Part shown: one piece after another, positions 54,315 to 63,348 of the stretch
How positions within the stretch are numbered: position 1 is the first letter of the stretch
How the letters are laid out: every line of letters begins with the position of its first letter
DNA from: Konateibacter massiliensis
Lineage (GTDB): Bacteria; Bacillota; Clostridia; Lachnospirales; Lachnospiraceae
Direction: 5' to 3'
DNA: 64,000 nucleotides
Assembly: GCF_900184995.1 (NCBI RefSeq)
Contig: NZ_LT860099.1
Location: forward strand, 1-64,000
Made by a program: the position numbers and the translations under genes
Notes under the pieces: generated by a model
The model's input: only the letters and a program-made list of their open reading frames with translations
Databases searched by the model: none
What the model was told of the DNA's origin: nothing

Positions 54315-54342
54315 CATAGGAAGCCTTTAAAAGGTTCCTATG
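54315..54342 (+). repeat. AGGAA/TTCCT hairpin before hflK
   Basis: CATAGGAA..CCTT pairs with AAGG..TTCCTATG. It belongs to the same hairpin class seen at 5382, 22017, 24141, 25707 and 63151. GCTGCGAAAAGCGACGCACACC follows, with only slight likeness to the ATGCGCAC part of the structured element. Confidence 0.55.
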
Positions 54343-54386
54343 CTGCGAAAAGCGACGCACACCAAAAGAAGAAAGGAAGAGGGATT

Positions 54387-55403
54387 ATGGATTATCAACA
54401 GTACAATCAACCAAGACCAAAGAAAAGCTTTAACGGAGACGGCATGAAAATAGCCAAGAGAATAATAATCGGTGTTGTAACTGCCATTTTGGCACTTATC
54501 ATTATTTTTGGTTCCACCTATCAGATTAAGGAGCAGGAGCAGGCAGTGCTGATTACCTTTGGAAAAGCAAAGGCGGTCACAAACTCCGGTTTACACTTTA
54601 AGCTGCCGATACTGCAGCAGGTGAGAAAGGTGGATACGACCATTCAAGGCTTTACAATTGGCTACAATTCACAGACGAATGACACGGTCGATGAGGAAGC
54701 AGTTATGATAACAAGTGACTACAACTTTATCAATGTGGACTTTTTCGTGGAATACAGGATTTCCGATCCGGTAAAGGCGCTTTACGCATCACAGCAGCCT
54801 ACGACAATACTAAAAAATCTGTCACAGAGCTGTATTCGAACCGTAATCGGAAGCTATGACGTAGACAGTGTTCTAACGACAGGAAAAAATGAAATTCAGG
54901 CTGCCATCAAAGAGATGATATTGAAAAAACTGGAAGAGCAGGACATCGGAATTCAGCTTGTAAATATAACGATTCAGGACTCGGAACCGCCGACGACAGA
55001 GATTATGGAAGCGTTTAAGGCAGTAGAGACGGCAAAGCAGGGAAAAGAGACCGCATTGAACAATGCGAACAAATACAGAAATGAAAAGCTTCCGAATGCG
55101 CAGGCAGGGGCAGACAAGATTATTAAGGATGCAGAAGCTTATAAGCAGGAAAGAATCAATGAGGCTTCGGGACAGGTCGCAAGATTTAACGCGATGTACG
55201 AGGAATACATTAAAAATCCTACTGTTACAAAGCAGAGAATGTTCTATGAAGCGATGGAAGACATTTTACCGGATATCGATATTGTAATAGATAGTTCAAA
55301 CGGAGTTCAAAAGGTGCTTCCGCTCGATTCCTTTGTTACGATGGACGAAAGTCAGGCGGGCACAACGCAAGATAGTAACTCGACCGATACAGAAAACGAA
55401 TAA
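54387..55403 (+). CDS. hflK: SPFH/band-7 protein HflK-like
   Basis: The protein has 338 residues from the ATG at 54387 (GAAAGGAAGAGGG upstream). One membrane helix (about 23-45, IIIGVVTAILALIIIFG) precedes the SPFH domain (QEQAVLITFGKAKAVTNSGLHFKLP) and a coiled coil (about 200-300). HflK and HflC form a large membrane cage that in E. coli controls the FtsH protease. The stop lies 18 nt before hflC. Expression is predicted to depend on the upstream Mn2+-type riboswitch. Confidence 0.88.
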   Translation: MDYQQYNQPRPKKSFNGDGMKIAKRIIIGVVTAILALIIIFGSTYQIKEQEQAVLITFGKAKAVTNSGLHFKLPILQQVRKVDTTIQGFTIGYNSQTNDTVDEEAVMITSDYNFINVDFFVEYRISDPVKALYASQQPTTILKNLSQSCIRTVIGSYDVDSVLTTGKNEIQAAIKEMILKKLEEQDIGIQLVNITIQDSEPPTTEIMEAFKAVETAKQGKETALNNANKYRNEKLPNAQAGADKIIKDAEAYKQERINEASGQVARFNAMYEEYIKNPTVTKQRMFYEAMEDILPDIDIVIDSSNGVQKVLPLDSFVTMDESQAGTTQDSNSTDTENE

Positions 55404-55421
55404 GAGAGGAGAGTAGAAAAG

Positions 55422-56291
55422 ATGAAAACAACCAAAAAAATAATAATTGCTGTCGTGGCAGTGTTTATCCTTATTGTGGCATCAAGCTCCATTGTGATTA
55501 CAGCAGAAAATGAATATAAGCTAATCAGACAGTTCGGAAAGGTCTACCGTGTGGAGACTGAGGCAGGAATAAGCTTTAAAATGCCATTCATACAGAGTGC
55601 TGACACACTTCCAAATGAAATTTTGGTATACGATCTGGCCCCTTCAGACGTTATCACAAAGGATAAAAAGACAATGATTACAGACAGTTTTGCACTGTGG
55701 AGAATAACAGATCCTTTGAGGTTTGCACAGACATTAAACTCCTCCATTTCAAGTGCGGAGGGAAGACTGGATACAGTTGTTTATAACTCTACCAAAAATA
55801 TCATAAGCAGCAGGAATCAGGAAGAGGTTATTTCAGAGAGAGACGGAGAGCTGACCAAAGCCATAATAGCAAATATCGGCACGACGATGGAGCAATACGG
55901 TATTGAGCTGATTACCATTGAGACAAAGCGTTTGGATTTGCCGAGTGATAACAAGGCGGCTGTGTATGAGAGAATGATCTCAGAGAGAGGAAATATTGCA
56001 GCTACCTATACCGCAGAAGGAGAGGCGGAAGCACAGAAAATAAGAAATACGACCGATAAAGAAGTAGCGATTTTGATGTCAGAGGCAAATAAGCAGGCTG
56101 AAATACTAAAGTCAGAGGGTGAAGCAGAATACATGAGAATTTTGGCTGAGGCTTATGCGGATGAGAGCAGAACCGATTTTTATTCCTTTGTAAGAAGTCT
56201 TGACGCCGCAAAGGCTTCCCTGACAGGAGACAATAAAACATTGATTTTGTCGGAGGATTCGCCGATAACACAGATTTTTAACGGATATTAA
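55422..56291 (+). CDS. hflC: SPFH/band-7 protein HflC-like
   Basis: The protein has 289 residues: an N-terminal membrane helix (about 5-26) and an SPFH domain with ENEYKLIRQFGKVYRVETEAG and a long helical C-terminus (GEAEAQKIRNTTDKEVAILM). It is the probable partner of HflK in a hetero-oligomeric membrane scaffold. Second and last gene of the operon. Confidence 0.88.
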   Translation: MKTTKKIIIAVVAVFILIVASSSIVITAENEYKLIRQFGKVYRVETEAGISFKMPFIQSADTLPNEILVYDLAPSDVITKDKKTMITDSFALWRITDPLRFAQTLNSSISSAEGRLDTVVYNSTKNIISSRNQEEVISERDGELTKAIIANIGTTMEQYGIELITIETKRLDLPSDNKAAVYERMISERGNIAATYTAEGEAEAQKIRNTTDKEVAILMSEANKQAEILKSEGEAEYMRILAEAYADESRTDFYSFVRSLDAAKASLTGDNKTLILSEDSPITQIFNGY

Positions 56292-56350
56292 GTTTAAGTT
56301 ACATAAGAGAAACAGTTAAGAAAGAACATAAGTTTTTATGATATTAAAAT

Positions 56351-56389
56351 AGGCAGCCAAGTCCTTATTCAGTGGGGACTTGGCTGCCT
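56351..56389. terminator. Bidirectional terminator between hflC and zur
   Basis: AGGCAGCCAAGTCC (56351-56364) and GGACTTGGCTGCCT (56376-56389) form a perfect 14-bp stem. The minus-strand side continues ATTTTAAT, so it fits zur best, but it lies between convergent genes. Confidence 0.88.
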
Positions 56390-56407
56390 GTTCGCGCCAT
56401 CATGGTA

Positions 56408-56821
56408 TTACAGCTTTTTTTCTTGACATTTCGGGCACACACCGAAAAATTCAAGATTATGTCCGGTAATTTTATAGTCAGTCTCAGCGCAAAGATTTGC
56501 TTCCAGACTCTCAAGCGGACAGGCATCGATGGAGATACACTCGCTGCACTTGATACATTTTAAAATATGCTGGTGAGAGTGGGTCTGGATTTTATAATAA
56601 AGCTTACCGTCCTGATGAACGGTTTTTGTCACAATATTTCTCTCGGCAAGCGCGTTGAGCGCCCGGTAAACAGTTGAAAAGCTCATTTTGATTTCTTTGG
56701 AGGAAAGCTCCATTATTTCTTCGGCGGTTAGCGGAGCGGTTGCTTCTTCCAATATAGAAATAATAAGATTTCGTTTTTTTGTCTGTTTTAAATCCGTAGA
56801 TTTTAAAATTGAATTATTCAT
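56408..56821 (-). CDS. zur: Fur family regulator, probable zinc uptake regulator
   Basis: The protein has 137 residues from the ATG at 56821, with AGGAG 8 nt upstream; another ATG at 56836 would include that site. The winged helix is LTAEEIMELSS with SFSTVYRALNALAERNIV, the structural zinc Cys pairs are CIKC and CPKC, and the sensor His cluster is THSHQHILKC. Divergence from a zinc ABC operon that carries a Zur box supports Zur rather than Fur or PerR. Confidence 0.9.
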   Translation of the reverse strand: MNNSILKSTDLKQTKKRNLIISILEEATAPLTAEEIMELSSKEIKMSFSTVYRALNALAERNIVTKTVHQDGKLYYKIQTHSHQHILKCIKCSECISIDACPLESLEANLCAETDYKITGHNLEFFGVCPKCQEKKL

Positions 56822-56895
56822 TACATCGCTCCTCATATGTTATTTCCAACTAAATCATAGGCTACTCTCTCTGAAAAGTCAATATAAAAAATACA

Positions 56896-56937
56896 ATAAC
56901 GGTTCAGCACCAATCTCGAAAATACTATGTGCATCTC
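56896..56937. repeat. Partial copy of the 2656-2869 structured repeat
   Basis: ATAACGGTTCAGCACC followed by AATCTCGAAAATAC matches the left part of the element at 2672-2704 (GTAACTGTTCAGGGCC, AATCTCGAAAACAC) with few differences; the remainder is lost. It lies in the zur-znuA intergenic space. Confidence 0.65.
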
Positions 56938-56946
56938 ATATATTGC

Positions 56947-56975
56947 TTGACATTAATAAAAAATTGCAGTATATT
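56947..56975 (+). promoter_or_regulatory. znuA promoter
   Basis: TTGACA (56947-56952), 17-bp spacer, TATATT (56970-56975). Confidence 0.85.
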
Positions 56976-56996
56976 AAATGCGAATGATTTGCATTT
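56976..56996 (+). promoter_or_regulatory. Zur box
   Basis: AAATGCGAAT-G-ATTTGCATTT is a 21-bp palindrome (one mismatched pair, G over T) with a central base, matching the 9-1-9 layout of Zur boxes. It directly follows the -10 box and covers the start site, so zinc-loaded Zur would block znuACB transcription. Confidence 0.85.
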
Positions 56997-57040
56997 GCAT
57001 TTAGCATAAACAAAAATAAAGAATGATGAGGATAATAAAA

Positions 57041-57934
57041 ATGAAAAAAAGATATATGATAGCAGCAATGATGATTACAGCGGCGGTTTTGGGCGGCTGT
57101 GGGACGCAGGAGGCAAAGGAAGACGGCAAGCTTACGGTATACACAAGCTTCTATACGATGTACGATTTTACAAGTAAAATAGCGGGAGATAAGGCAGAGA
57201 TAATCAATCTTGTGTCAGACGGCAGCGAGCCACACGACTGGGAGCCTTCCACGACGGATATGGTTGCACTTGAAAAAGCGGACATGTTGGTATACAATGG
57301 AGCAGGTATGGAGCATTGGGTGGAGCAGATTTCAGGCTCTCTGGAAAATGATATTGTACTGGTGGAGGCATCAAAGGGTGTTGAACTAATCAGCGAAGAA
57401 GGCGAGGAGGAGCATAGTGATCCTCATGTATGGCTGGATGCTGAAAATGCAAAGCTTGAGATGGAGAATATTAAGAATGCACTTGCTGAATTGGACCCGG
57501 AAAATGCGGCGTATTATGAAGAAAATTATGAGACATATGCAGCGAAGTTTGATGAGCTTGACGCAGAGCTTACCGAACGTATCGGAGCGTTGGAAAATAA
57601 AGATATTATTGTGTCCCATGAAGCCTTCTCCTATCTTTGTAAGGCATACGGGCTGACTCAGACCTCGATTGGGGATTTGGAGGCAGATGCGGAGCCGGAT
57701 GCAAACAGACTAGCAGAGATTGTTGAATTTGCAAAGGAAAATAAAGTTACGACTATATTTTTTGAGGAGCTTGTGAGCGACAAGGTGGCAAAGGTGATTG
57801 CAGATGAAGTCGGAGCCAAGACGGCTGTTCTGAATCCGGTTGAAGGACTGACAGAGGAACAGGCGAAGGCAGGAGAGGATTATTTCTCCATTATGGAAGC
57901 GAACATGGAGGCGTTGGAAAACGCATTAAAATAA
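57041..57934 (+). CDS. znuA: Zinc ABC transporter substrate-binding lipoprotein
   Basis: The protein has 297 residues from the ATG at 57041 behind GATGAGGAT. The lipobox LGGC places the lipid anchor at Cys20. The cluster A-I metal-binding fold shows His in SEPHDWEP, HSDPHVWLD and SHEAFSYL. The His-rich loop of many zinc binders is reduced to EEEHSDPH. Zinc is favoured over manganese because of Zur and the Zur box. Confidence 0.9.
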   Translation: MKKRYMIAAMMITAAVLGGCGTQEAKEDGKLTVYTSFYTMYDFTSKIAGDKAEIINLVSDGSEPHDWEPSTTDMVALEKADMLVYNGAGMEHWVEQISGSLENDIVLVEASKGVELISEEGEEEHSDPHVWLDAENAKLEMENIKNALAELDPENAAYYEENYETYAAKFDELDAELTERIGALENKDIIVSHEAFSYLCKAYGLTQTSIGDLEADAEPDANRLAEIVEFAKENKVTTIFFEELVSDKVAKVIADEVGAKTAVLNPVEGLTEEQAKAGEDYFSIMEANMEALENALK

Positions 57935-57947
57935 GATAGGTGATAGA

Positions 57948-58589
57948 ATGAGAGCAATTCAGATTGAAAATATGACCTTTGGCTATGAGGACGGCATTGT
58001 GCTGGAGGATGTGAACCTTACGATTGAAAAAGGCGATTTTGCGGGCATTATAGGAGCAAACGGAACAGGAAAGAGTACTTTGATGAAGTTGATACTCGGA
58101 CTTTTGTCTCCGAATAAGGGAAATATTGTATGCGATTATGGCAAAATAGGTTATGTATCCCAGATGGGATTTGCCCAAAAGGCTGATTTTCCGGCAACGG
58201 TGAGAGAGATTGTGATGTTGAATCTCTTTCAGGAAATCGGTCTGTTTAAACGACCGAAAAAGGCGCAGCAAGAAAAGGTTGAGCAGGTGCTTCAAACTGT
58301 CGGAATGCTTGATAAGGCGGATAAGCAGATTGGAAAGCTCTCAGGCGGTCAGCAGCAGAGGGTTATGATTGCAAAGGCGCTTGTCGCATCTCCGGAAATT
58401 CTTATTCTGGACGAGCCTACGGCGAGCATTGATGCAGAAAACGAGCAGATGCTCTATGAGCTTTTAAATAAGCTGAACCGGGAAAACAATCTGACCATCG
58501 TTATGGTTACACATAATATAGAAAATATCGAAGATTCTATGAATAAAATATACCGGATTAATAACAAAATGGTGAGCAGGAGGAAGTAG
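57948..58589 (+). CDS. znuC: Zinc ABC transporter ATPase
   Basis: The protein has 213 residues, compact for the family. Walker A is GANGTGKSTL, signature LSGGQQQRV, Walker B ILILDEPTASID, and the switch His is in VMVTHNIENI. It powers import through ZnuB. It lies 13 nt after znuA and 1 nt before znuB. Confidence 0.92.
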   Translation: MRAIQIENMTFGYEDGIVLEDVNLTIEKGDFAGIIGANGTGKSTLMKLILGLLSPNKGNIVCDYGKIGYVSQMGFAQKADFPATVREIVMLNLFQEIGLFKRPKKAQQEKVEQVLQTVGMLDKADKQIGKLSGGQQQRVMIAKALVASPEILILDEPTASIDAENEQMLYELLNKLNRENNLTIVMVTHNIENIEDSMNKIYRINNKMVSRRK

Positions 58590-58590
58590 T

Positions 58591-59382
58591 ATGCTGTTTC
58601 AATATGATTTTATGAGAAGAGCGTTTGTTGTCGGAATACTGCTTGCCATTATCATACCGTGTATCGGATTGATTGTAGTACTTAGGAGACTTTCCATGAC
58701 AGGGGATGCGCTTAGCCACATGTCACTTGCCGGCGTTGCACTTGGACTGATTATCGGGATTAATCCGGTGCTCGGTGCGACGGCGGCGTGTATTGTTGCG
58801 GCATTCGGAATTGAATTGATAAGGAAACGCTTCAAGCGATATTCCGAGATGGCGATTGCCATCATCATGTCAGCAGGTGTGGGACTTGCGGGCGTTTTGT
58901 CCGGTTTTGTCAGCAATACGGCTAATTTTAACAGCTTTTTATTCGGAAGCATTGTTGCCATCACCAATTTTGAATTAATGCTTGTTATTGCAATTAGTGT
59001 TATCGTTATGATTACTTTTGTGTTATTATATAAAGAGCTGATGTACATGGCTTTTGACGAAAATAGCGCCAAGATGGCAGGGATACCTGTGAAAATGATT
59101 AATATCGTATTTACCGTGCTGACTGCCCTGACGATATCGGTTGCATCAAGAACGGTTGGTGCTCTGATTGTTTCGTCTCTTATGGTAATTCCTACAGCCT
59201 GCGCGATGCAGTACGGAAAGAGCTATAAGCAGACGCTTCTCTATTCGGTGGCATTTGCAGTAATATTTACACTGATAGGGCTTACGCTGTCCTTCTATAT
59301 GGGCTTAAAGCCGGGAGGAACGATTGTCCTGACAGGTGTTGTTTTCTTGGTTATTACATTGGCGGTAAAAGGAAAAAACTAG
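58591..59382 (+). CDS. znuB: Zinc ABC transporter permease
   Basis: The protein has 263 residues with about eight membrane helices of the ABC-3 type. Family segments are RLSMTGDALSHMSLAGVALG and RTVGALIVSSLMVIPTACAM. It completes the znuACB importer. The GH43 gene begins 14 nt later and may be co-transcribed. Confidence 0.92.
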   Translation: MLFQYDFMRRAFVVGILLAIIIPCIGLIVVLRRLSMTGDALSHMSLAGVALGLIIGINPVLGATAACIVAAFGIELIRKRFKRYSEMAIAIIMSAGVGLAGVLSGFVSNTANFNSFLFGSIVAITNFELMLVIAISVIVMITFVLLYKELMYMAFDENSAKMAGIPVKMINIVFTVLTALTISVASRTVGALIVSSLMVIPTACAMQYGKSYKQTLLYSVAFAVIFTLIGLTLSFYMGLKPGGTIVLTGVVFLVITLAVKGKN

Positions 59383-59396
59383 TTTAGGAGAAACAT

Positions 59397-60254
59397 ATGA
59401 AGCTGAGTGAAATTCGTATCCGCGACCCGTTTGTCCTGCCTGTTGCGGCAGAAGGGGCATATTATTTGTACGGGACAACCGATGAAAATGTATGGAAAGG
59501 AAAGGCAGAAGGCTTTCTAACCTATAAAAGTATTGATTTGATTAATTGGGAAGGACCGTTTCAGGCATTTAAGCCTGAGAAAGATTTTTGGGCAGACAGA
59601 CAGTTTTGGGCACCGGAGGTGCATGAATATAAGGGAGCCTATTATATGTTTGCCTCATTCAAGGCAGAAAATTGTTATAGAGGAACACAAATATTAAAGG
59701 CAGATTCTCCGACAGGACCATTTTTGCCTTATACAAAAGGACCGATTACACCTACTGATATGGAATGTCTGGACGGGACACTCTATGTGGAGGACGGAAC
59801 ACCGTGGATTGTTTTTTCTCACGAGTGGACCGAGGCAAAGGATGGGAAAATCTATGCGATGAAGCTCACAAGCGACTTGAAAAAAGCTGCGGGTGAGCCG
59901 ATTTTGTTGTTTTCAGCTTCCTCCTCCGGCTGGGCGCAGAATGTGACAGACGGCATCGAAGAGCCGCCAATCCGTTATGTGACAGACGGACCGTTTTTGT
60001 TTTGGGAAGAAGGCAGCTTGAAAATGATGTGGTCAAGCTTTTATAATGATAACTATGCGATGGGAATCGCCTATTCTGAAAACGGCAGAGTTGACGGTAA
60101 GTGGAAGCATGAGAAAGAGCCTTTTTTCACGAAGGACGGCGGACATGGTATGCTCTTTAAAACCTTTGAAGGAAAACAAATGCTGGCCATTCATTCGCCG
60201 AACAAGTCTCCTATGGAGAGAGCGGTTTTTATAGAAATGGAACATTTGCGGTAA
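59397..60254 (+). CDS. Glycoside hydrolase family 43 protein
   Basis: The protein has 285 residues with a single five-bladed propeller domain. It begins with the catalytic-base motif (RIRDPFVLP, Asp10); FWAPEVHEYKGAYYMFAS and DGPFLF follow. GH43 enzymes cut arabinose or xylose side chains of plant polysaccharides. There is no signal peptide, so it acts on imported oligosaccharides. Its link to the zinc operon appears to be positional only. Confidence 0.9.
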   Translation: MKLSEIRIRDPFVLPVAAEGAYYLYGTTDENVWKGKAEGFLTYKSIDLINWEGPFQAFKPEKDFWADRQFWAPEVHEYKGAYYMFASFKAENCYRGTQILKADSPTGPFLPYTKGPITPTDMECLDGTLYVEDGTPWIVFSHEWTEAKDGKIYAMKLTSDLKKAAGEPILLFSASSSGWAQNVTDGIEEPPIRYVTDGPFLFWEEGSLKMMWSSFYNDNYAMGIAYSENGRVDGKWKHEKEPFFTKDGGHGMLFKTFEGKQMLAIHSPNKSPMERAVFIEMEHLR

Positions 60255-60287
60255 TCCGTTGTATAGGAAGCAGATTGGAGGACGAAA

Positions 60288-61010
60288 ATGAAAGTAACTT
60301 ATATATATCACAGTTGTTTTGCGGTGGAGCTTGATCATACAATACTGTTGTTTGATTATTTTAAGGGTGAGGTGCCTGAATTTGACAGGGAGAAGGAGCT
60401 GTACGTCTTTTCCAGCCACATGCACCATGACCATTTTAATTTAGCTATCTTTGAGGTGTTTGCAAAATATCCGAAGGTGACCTATGTTTTGTCCTCGGAT
60501 ATCAAGCTTAGTGACAATTATTTGGAGAAAAACGGTATTTCCCCAAGTGTGAAAGAGCAGATTGTCACAGTTGCACCAAATAAATCCTACGATGTAAACG
60601 GGATAAAAATTGAGACATTAAAATCCACGGATCAAGGCGTGGCATTTTTGGTGAGCGCAGAGGAACGGTCTATTTACCATGCAGGTGACTTAAACTGGTG
60701 GCATTGGAGCGGTGAATCAGCGGACTACAATGAGAAGATGGAAAAAGCGTTTAAAAAGCAGATAGACATGATAGAGGGAAGAGCGTTTGATGTTTCCTTT
60801 TTGCCGGCAGATACAAGGCAGGAGGATTGTTTTTGGTGGGGCTTTGACTATTTTATGAAGCAGACAGATACAAAGGTTGTTTTTCCGATGCACTTTTGGG
60901 AGGACTACACGATTATAGACAGGCTTGAGAAGCTTTCGAAGGAAAACGGATACGAGAAAAAGCTATACAGCGTAAGAGGGGAAGGACAAGAGTGGGAAAT
61001 ACAGATTTAA
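60288..61010 (+). CDS. Metallo-beta-lactamase fold hydrolase
   Basis: The protein has 240 residues. The HxHxDH-type metal motif is SHMHHDHF (His44, His46, Asp48, His49), and later ligands are in YHAGDLNWW and FPMHFWEDY. It resembles the UlaG-like branch; the substrate is unknown. It overlaps the following MutS-like gene by 19 bp, which suggests tight co-expression. Confidence 0.88.
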   Translation: MKVTYIYHSCFAVELDHTILLFDYFKGEVPEFDREKELYVFSSHMHHDHFNLAIFEVFAKYPKVTYVLSSDIKLSDNYLEKNGISPSVKEQIVTVAPNKSYDVNGIKIETLKSTDQGVAFLVSAEERSIYHAGDLNWWHWSGESADYNEKMEKAFKKQIDMIEGRAFDVSFLPADTRQEDCFWWGFDYFMKQTDTKVVFPMHFWEDYTIIDRLEKLSKENGYEKKLYSVRGEGQEWEIQI

Positions 61011-62683
61011 ACTATATTATTGGAATTGTTGTAATTTTCGTGATTATATATATTTATTTTAAATATAACCAGGTGAGAAATCGAAACGAATTTATAAAGA
61101 TGGTAAAGAGGCAGTGGGGAGCGGTGCCGACAAGAAATTACACCCAGGAGCAGCTTGAGGGTATCAAGAGATATTTTCTGATTAAGCATGGGGAGGAATT
61201 TTACATTGATGATATCACTTGGAACGATTTGGATATGAACTCCATCTTTAAGAGATTGAATAATACAAACTCCTCAATCGGAGAGCAGTACCTATACTAT
61301 ATGCTCAGAACACCGCGGTTTAACAAGGAGGAGCTTGAGGAGAGGAAAAGGATTATTGACTTCTTTGAGCAAAATGAGGAGGCAAGAATCAATTTGCAGT
61401 GCATTTACGGAGAAATCGGAAGAACCGGCAATTATTCCTTAAGCGACTATATTTACAATTTGGCAGATTTGGATGTGAAGAGCAATATAAAAGAATACGC
61501 GATGCTTTTTCTGGGTGTTGCCTCGATTGCGGCGGCAATTACCATTCCTACTTATGGAGTGCTGATTTTTGTTGCTGTTTTGATTCTGAATATCAGCCAG
61601 TATTATAAGAAAAAAGGTGACGTTGAACCGTATTTTGTATCCATCGCTTATATCAGCAGACTGCTGAAGGGAGCCGATATATTTGTGAAAGCTATTCCAA
61701 AGGAGTTTGGGGAGTATGCAAAACGGGTTCAGGAGGCAAAGGGAAATTTTAAGTCGTTTAAAAAGCATGCCAAGTGGGTGAAAAGCGGTAAGAATTCTAC
61801 CGGCTCTATCGAAGAGGTATTGCTTGATTATGTTAAAATATTTTTTCACATCGATTTAATAAAATTCAATTATGTTCTTGCCGAGGTGAAGAACAACATC
61901 GAATATATTGACGAACTGATTGAGATTATGGGAAGCATGGAGGCGTGTATTGCGGTTGCGTCCTATCGCAGCGTGGCGGACTACTATTCCATACCGGAGT
62001 TTGCAAAAGAAGGCTCTGCGGTTATGGAAACCAAGGATATTTATCATCCGATGATTTCTAACCCGGTTGTAAACAGTATTTCGGAGAGACAAAGCGTTCT
62101 TATAACCGGCTCCAATGCGTCGGGAAAATCGACGTTTTTAAAGACTGTCGCTATCAATGCGATTTTGGCGCAGACGATTTATATGGTGCTGGCAAAGAGT
62201 TACCATGCAAGCTTTTACCGGACCTATTCTTCCATGGCACTTGCGGACAATCTCATGGGCAATGAGAGCTACTATATTGTGGAAATCAAGTCGCTAAAAA
62301 GAATATTGGATGCTGCGAAGGATGAGACACCGATTTTATGCTTTATCGATGAGGTGCTTCGAGGGACGAATACAATCGAAAGAATTGCCGCTTCGACTCA
62401 GATTTTAAGCAGTCTCAATCAGGAAAATGTCATGTGTTTTGCGGCGACGCACGATATCGAGCTGACACATATTCTGGAGGATGTCTTTAGCAATTATCAC
62501 TTCGAGGAAGAAGTAAAGGACAATGATGTTTTATTTTCTTATGAAATAAAAAGCGGCAGGGCGACGAGCAGAAATGCCATCAAGCTGCTTAGTATCATTG
62601 GCTATGAGCCGGAAATCATTGAGAAGGCAGAGCAGTCTGCGGCACAGTTTATGAAAAATAACAAATGGGAGAGGTTGTTATGA
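60992..62683 (+). CDS. MutS-like ATPase with membrane segments
   Basis: The protein has 563 residues from the GTG at 60992. The C-terminal third is the MutS ABC-type ATPase: Walker [16 protein letters not shown] (about 372) and Walker [13 protein letters not shown] (about 450). The N-terminus has a membrane helix (about 7-24) and a second hydrophobic stretch lies near 165-198. The mismatch-recognition domain (Phe-X-Glu) is absent, so it is not canonical MutS and mismatch repair should not be assumed. It overlaps the genes on both sides. Confidence 0.88.
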   Translation: MGNTDLNYIIGIVVIFVIIYIYFKYNQVRNRNEFIKMVKRQWGAVPTRNYTQEQLEGIKRYFLIKHGEEFYIDDITWNDLDMNSIFKRLNNTNSSIGEQYLYYMLRTPRFNKEELEERKRIIDFFEQNEEARINLQCIYGEIGRTGNYSLSDYIYNLADLDVKSNIKEYAMLFLGVASIAAAITIPTYGVLIFVAVLILNISQYYKKKGDVEPYFVSIAYISRLLKGADIFVKAIPKEFGEYAKRVQEAKGNFKSFKKHAKWVKSGKNSTGSIEEVLLDYVKIFFHIDLIKFNYVLAEVKNNIEYIDELIEIMGSMEACIAVASYRSVADYYSIPEFAKEGSAVMETKDIYHPMISNPVVNSISERQSVLITGSNASGKSTFLKTVAINAILAQTIYMVLAKSYHASFYRTYSSMALADNLMGNESYYIVEIKSLKRILDAAKDETPILCFIDEVLRGTNTIERIAASTQILSSLNQENVMCFAATHDIELTHILEDVFSNYHFEEEVKDNDVLFSYEIKSGRATSRNAIKLLSIIGYEPEIIEKAEQSAAQFMKNNKWERLL

Positions 62684-63153
62684 AAGTAAGTATTTATACG
62701 GACGGAGCGGCAAGGGGAAATCCGGACGGTCCGGGCGGTTTTGGCACTATTTTAACCTATGAGGATTCCAAGGGAGTCGTACACACAAGAGAAATTTCGG
62801 GCGGATATAAAAAGACAACGAACAACCGCATGGAGCTTATGGCAGTTATAAGAGGGCTAGAGGCTTTAAACAAGCCGTGCGAGGTGGACTTGTATTCCGA
62901 TTCCAAATATGTGACCGATGCCTTTAACCAGAAATGGATTGACGGCTGGATAAAAAAGGGCTGGAAAAGAGGGAAAAATGAGCCTGTGAAAAACATTGAT
63001 TTGTGGCAGCGCCTGTTAAAGGCAAAGGAGCCGCACAATGTAACCTTTATCTGGGTCAAAGGACATGCAGGGCATGAGATGAATGAGCGCTGCGATTTCC
63101 TTGCCACTTCTGCGGCAGACGGAACGGATTTGATGGATGATGTTGTTTCATAA
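62680..63153 (+). CDS. rnhA: Ribonuclease HI
   Basis: The protein has 157 residues from the ATG at 62680, overlapping the MutS-like stop by 4 nt (ATGA); GGGAGAGG lies inside the previous gene. Catalytic residues are Asp8 ([11 protein letters not shown]), Glu51 (NNRMELMAV), Asp73 (LYSDSKYV) and the late Asp in ERCDFLA. It degrades RNA in RNA-DNA hybrids. The basic handle segment ([12 protein letters not shown]) is present. Confidence 0.95.
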   Translation: MKVSIYTDGAARGNPDGPGGFGTILTYEDSKGVVHTREISGGYKKTTNNRMELMAVIRGLEALNKPCEVDLYSDSKYVTDAFNQKWIDGWIKKGWKRGKNEPVKNIDLWQRLLKAKEPHNVTFIWVKGHAGHEMNERCDFLATSAADGTDLMDDVVS

Positions 63154-63200
63154 TTACCAAGGAAATTCTTTTTAATTTCCTTGGTAATTATGATGTGCGC
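63151..63200 (+). terminator. Hairpin after rnhA, with partial structured-element motif
   Basis: TAATTACCAAGGAAATT (63151-63167) and AATTTCCTTGGTAATTA (63174-63190) form a perfect 17-bp stem, followed by TGATGTGCGCCC, then CTTTTC. The hairpin plus ATGATGTGCGC recalls the front of copies A and B, but the bulged stem is missing. It probably also ends the rnhA transcript, although the T tract is weak. Confidence 0.6.
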
Positions 63201-63348
63201 CCTTTTCTTAAAAAAAGCTTAACATTCTTACTATTATTGACGAAGTATTTATTTATCAGGGTTTTTGTGATATGTTAGGAACATAGAGATATTAAGGTGA
63301 CTGTTTGGCGAACACAGTTACATATTAAGAATGAAAGAGATAGTGTGT

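Noticed and set aside
60992-62683. Canonical MutS or MutS2
   Set aside because: The mismatch-binding and Smr domains are absent and membrane helices are present; only the ATPase domain is shared.
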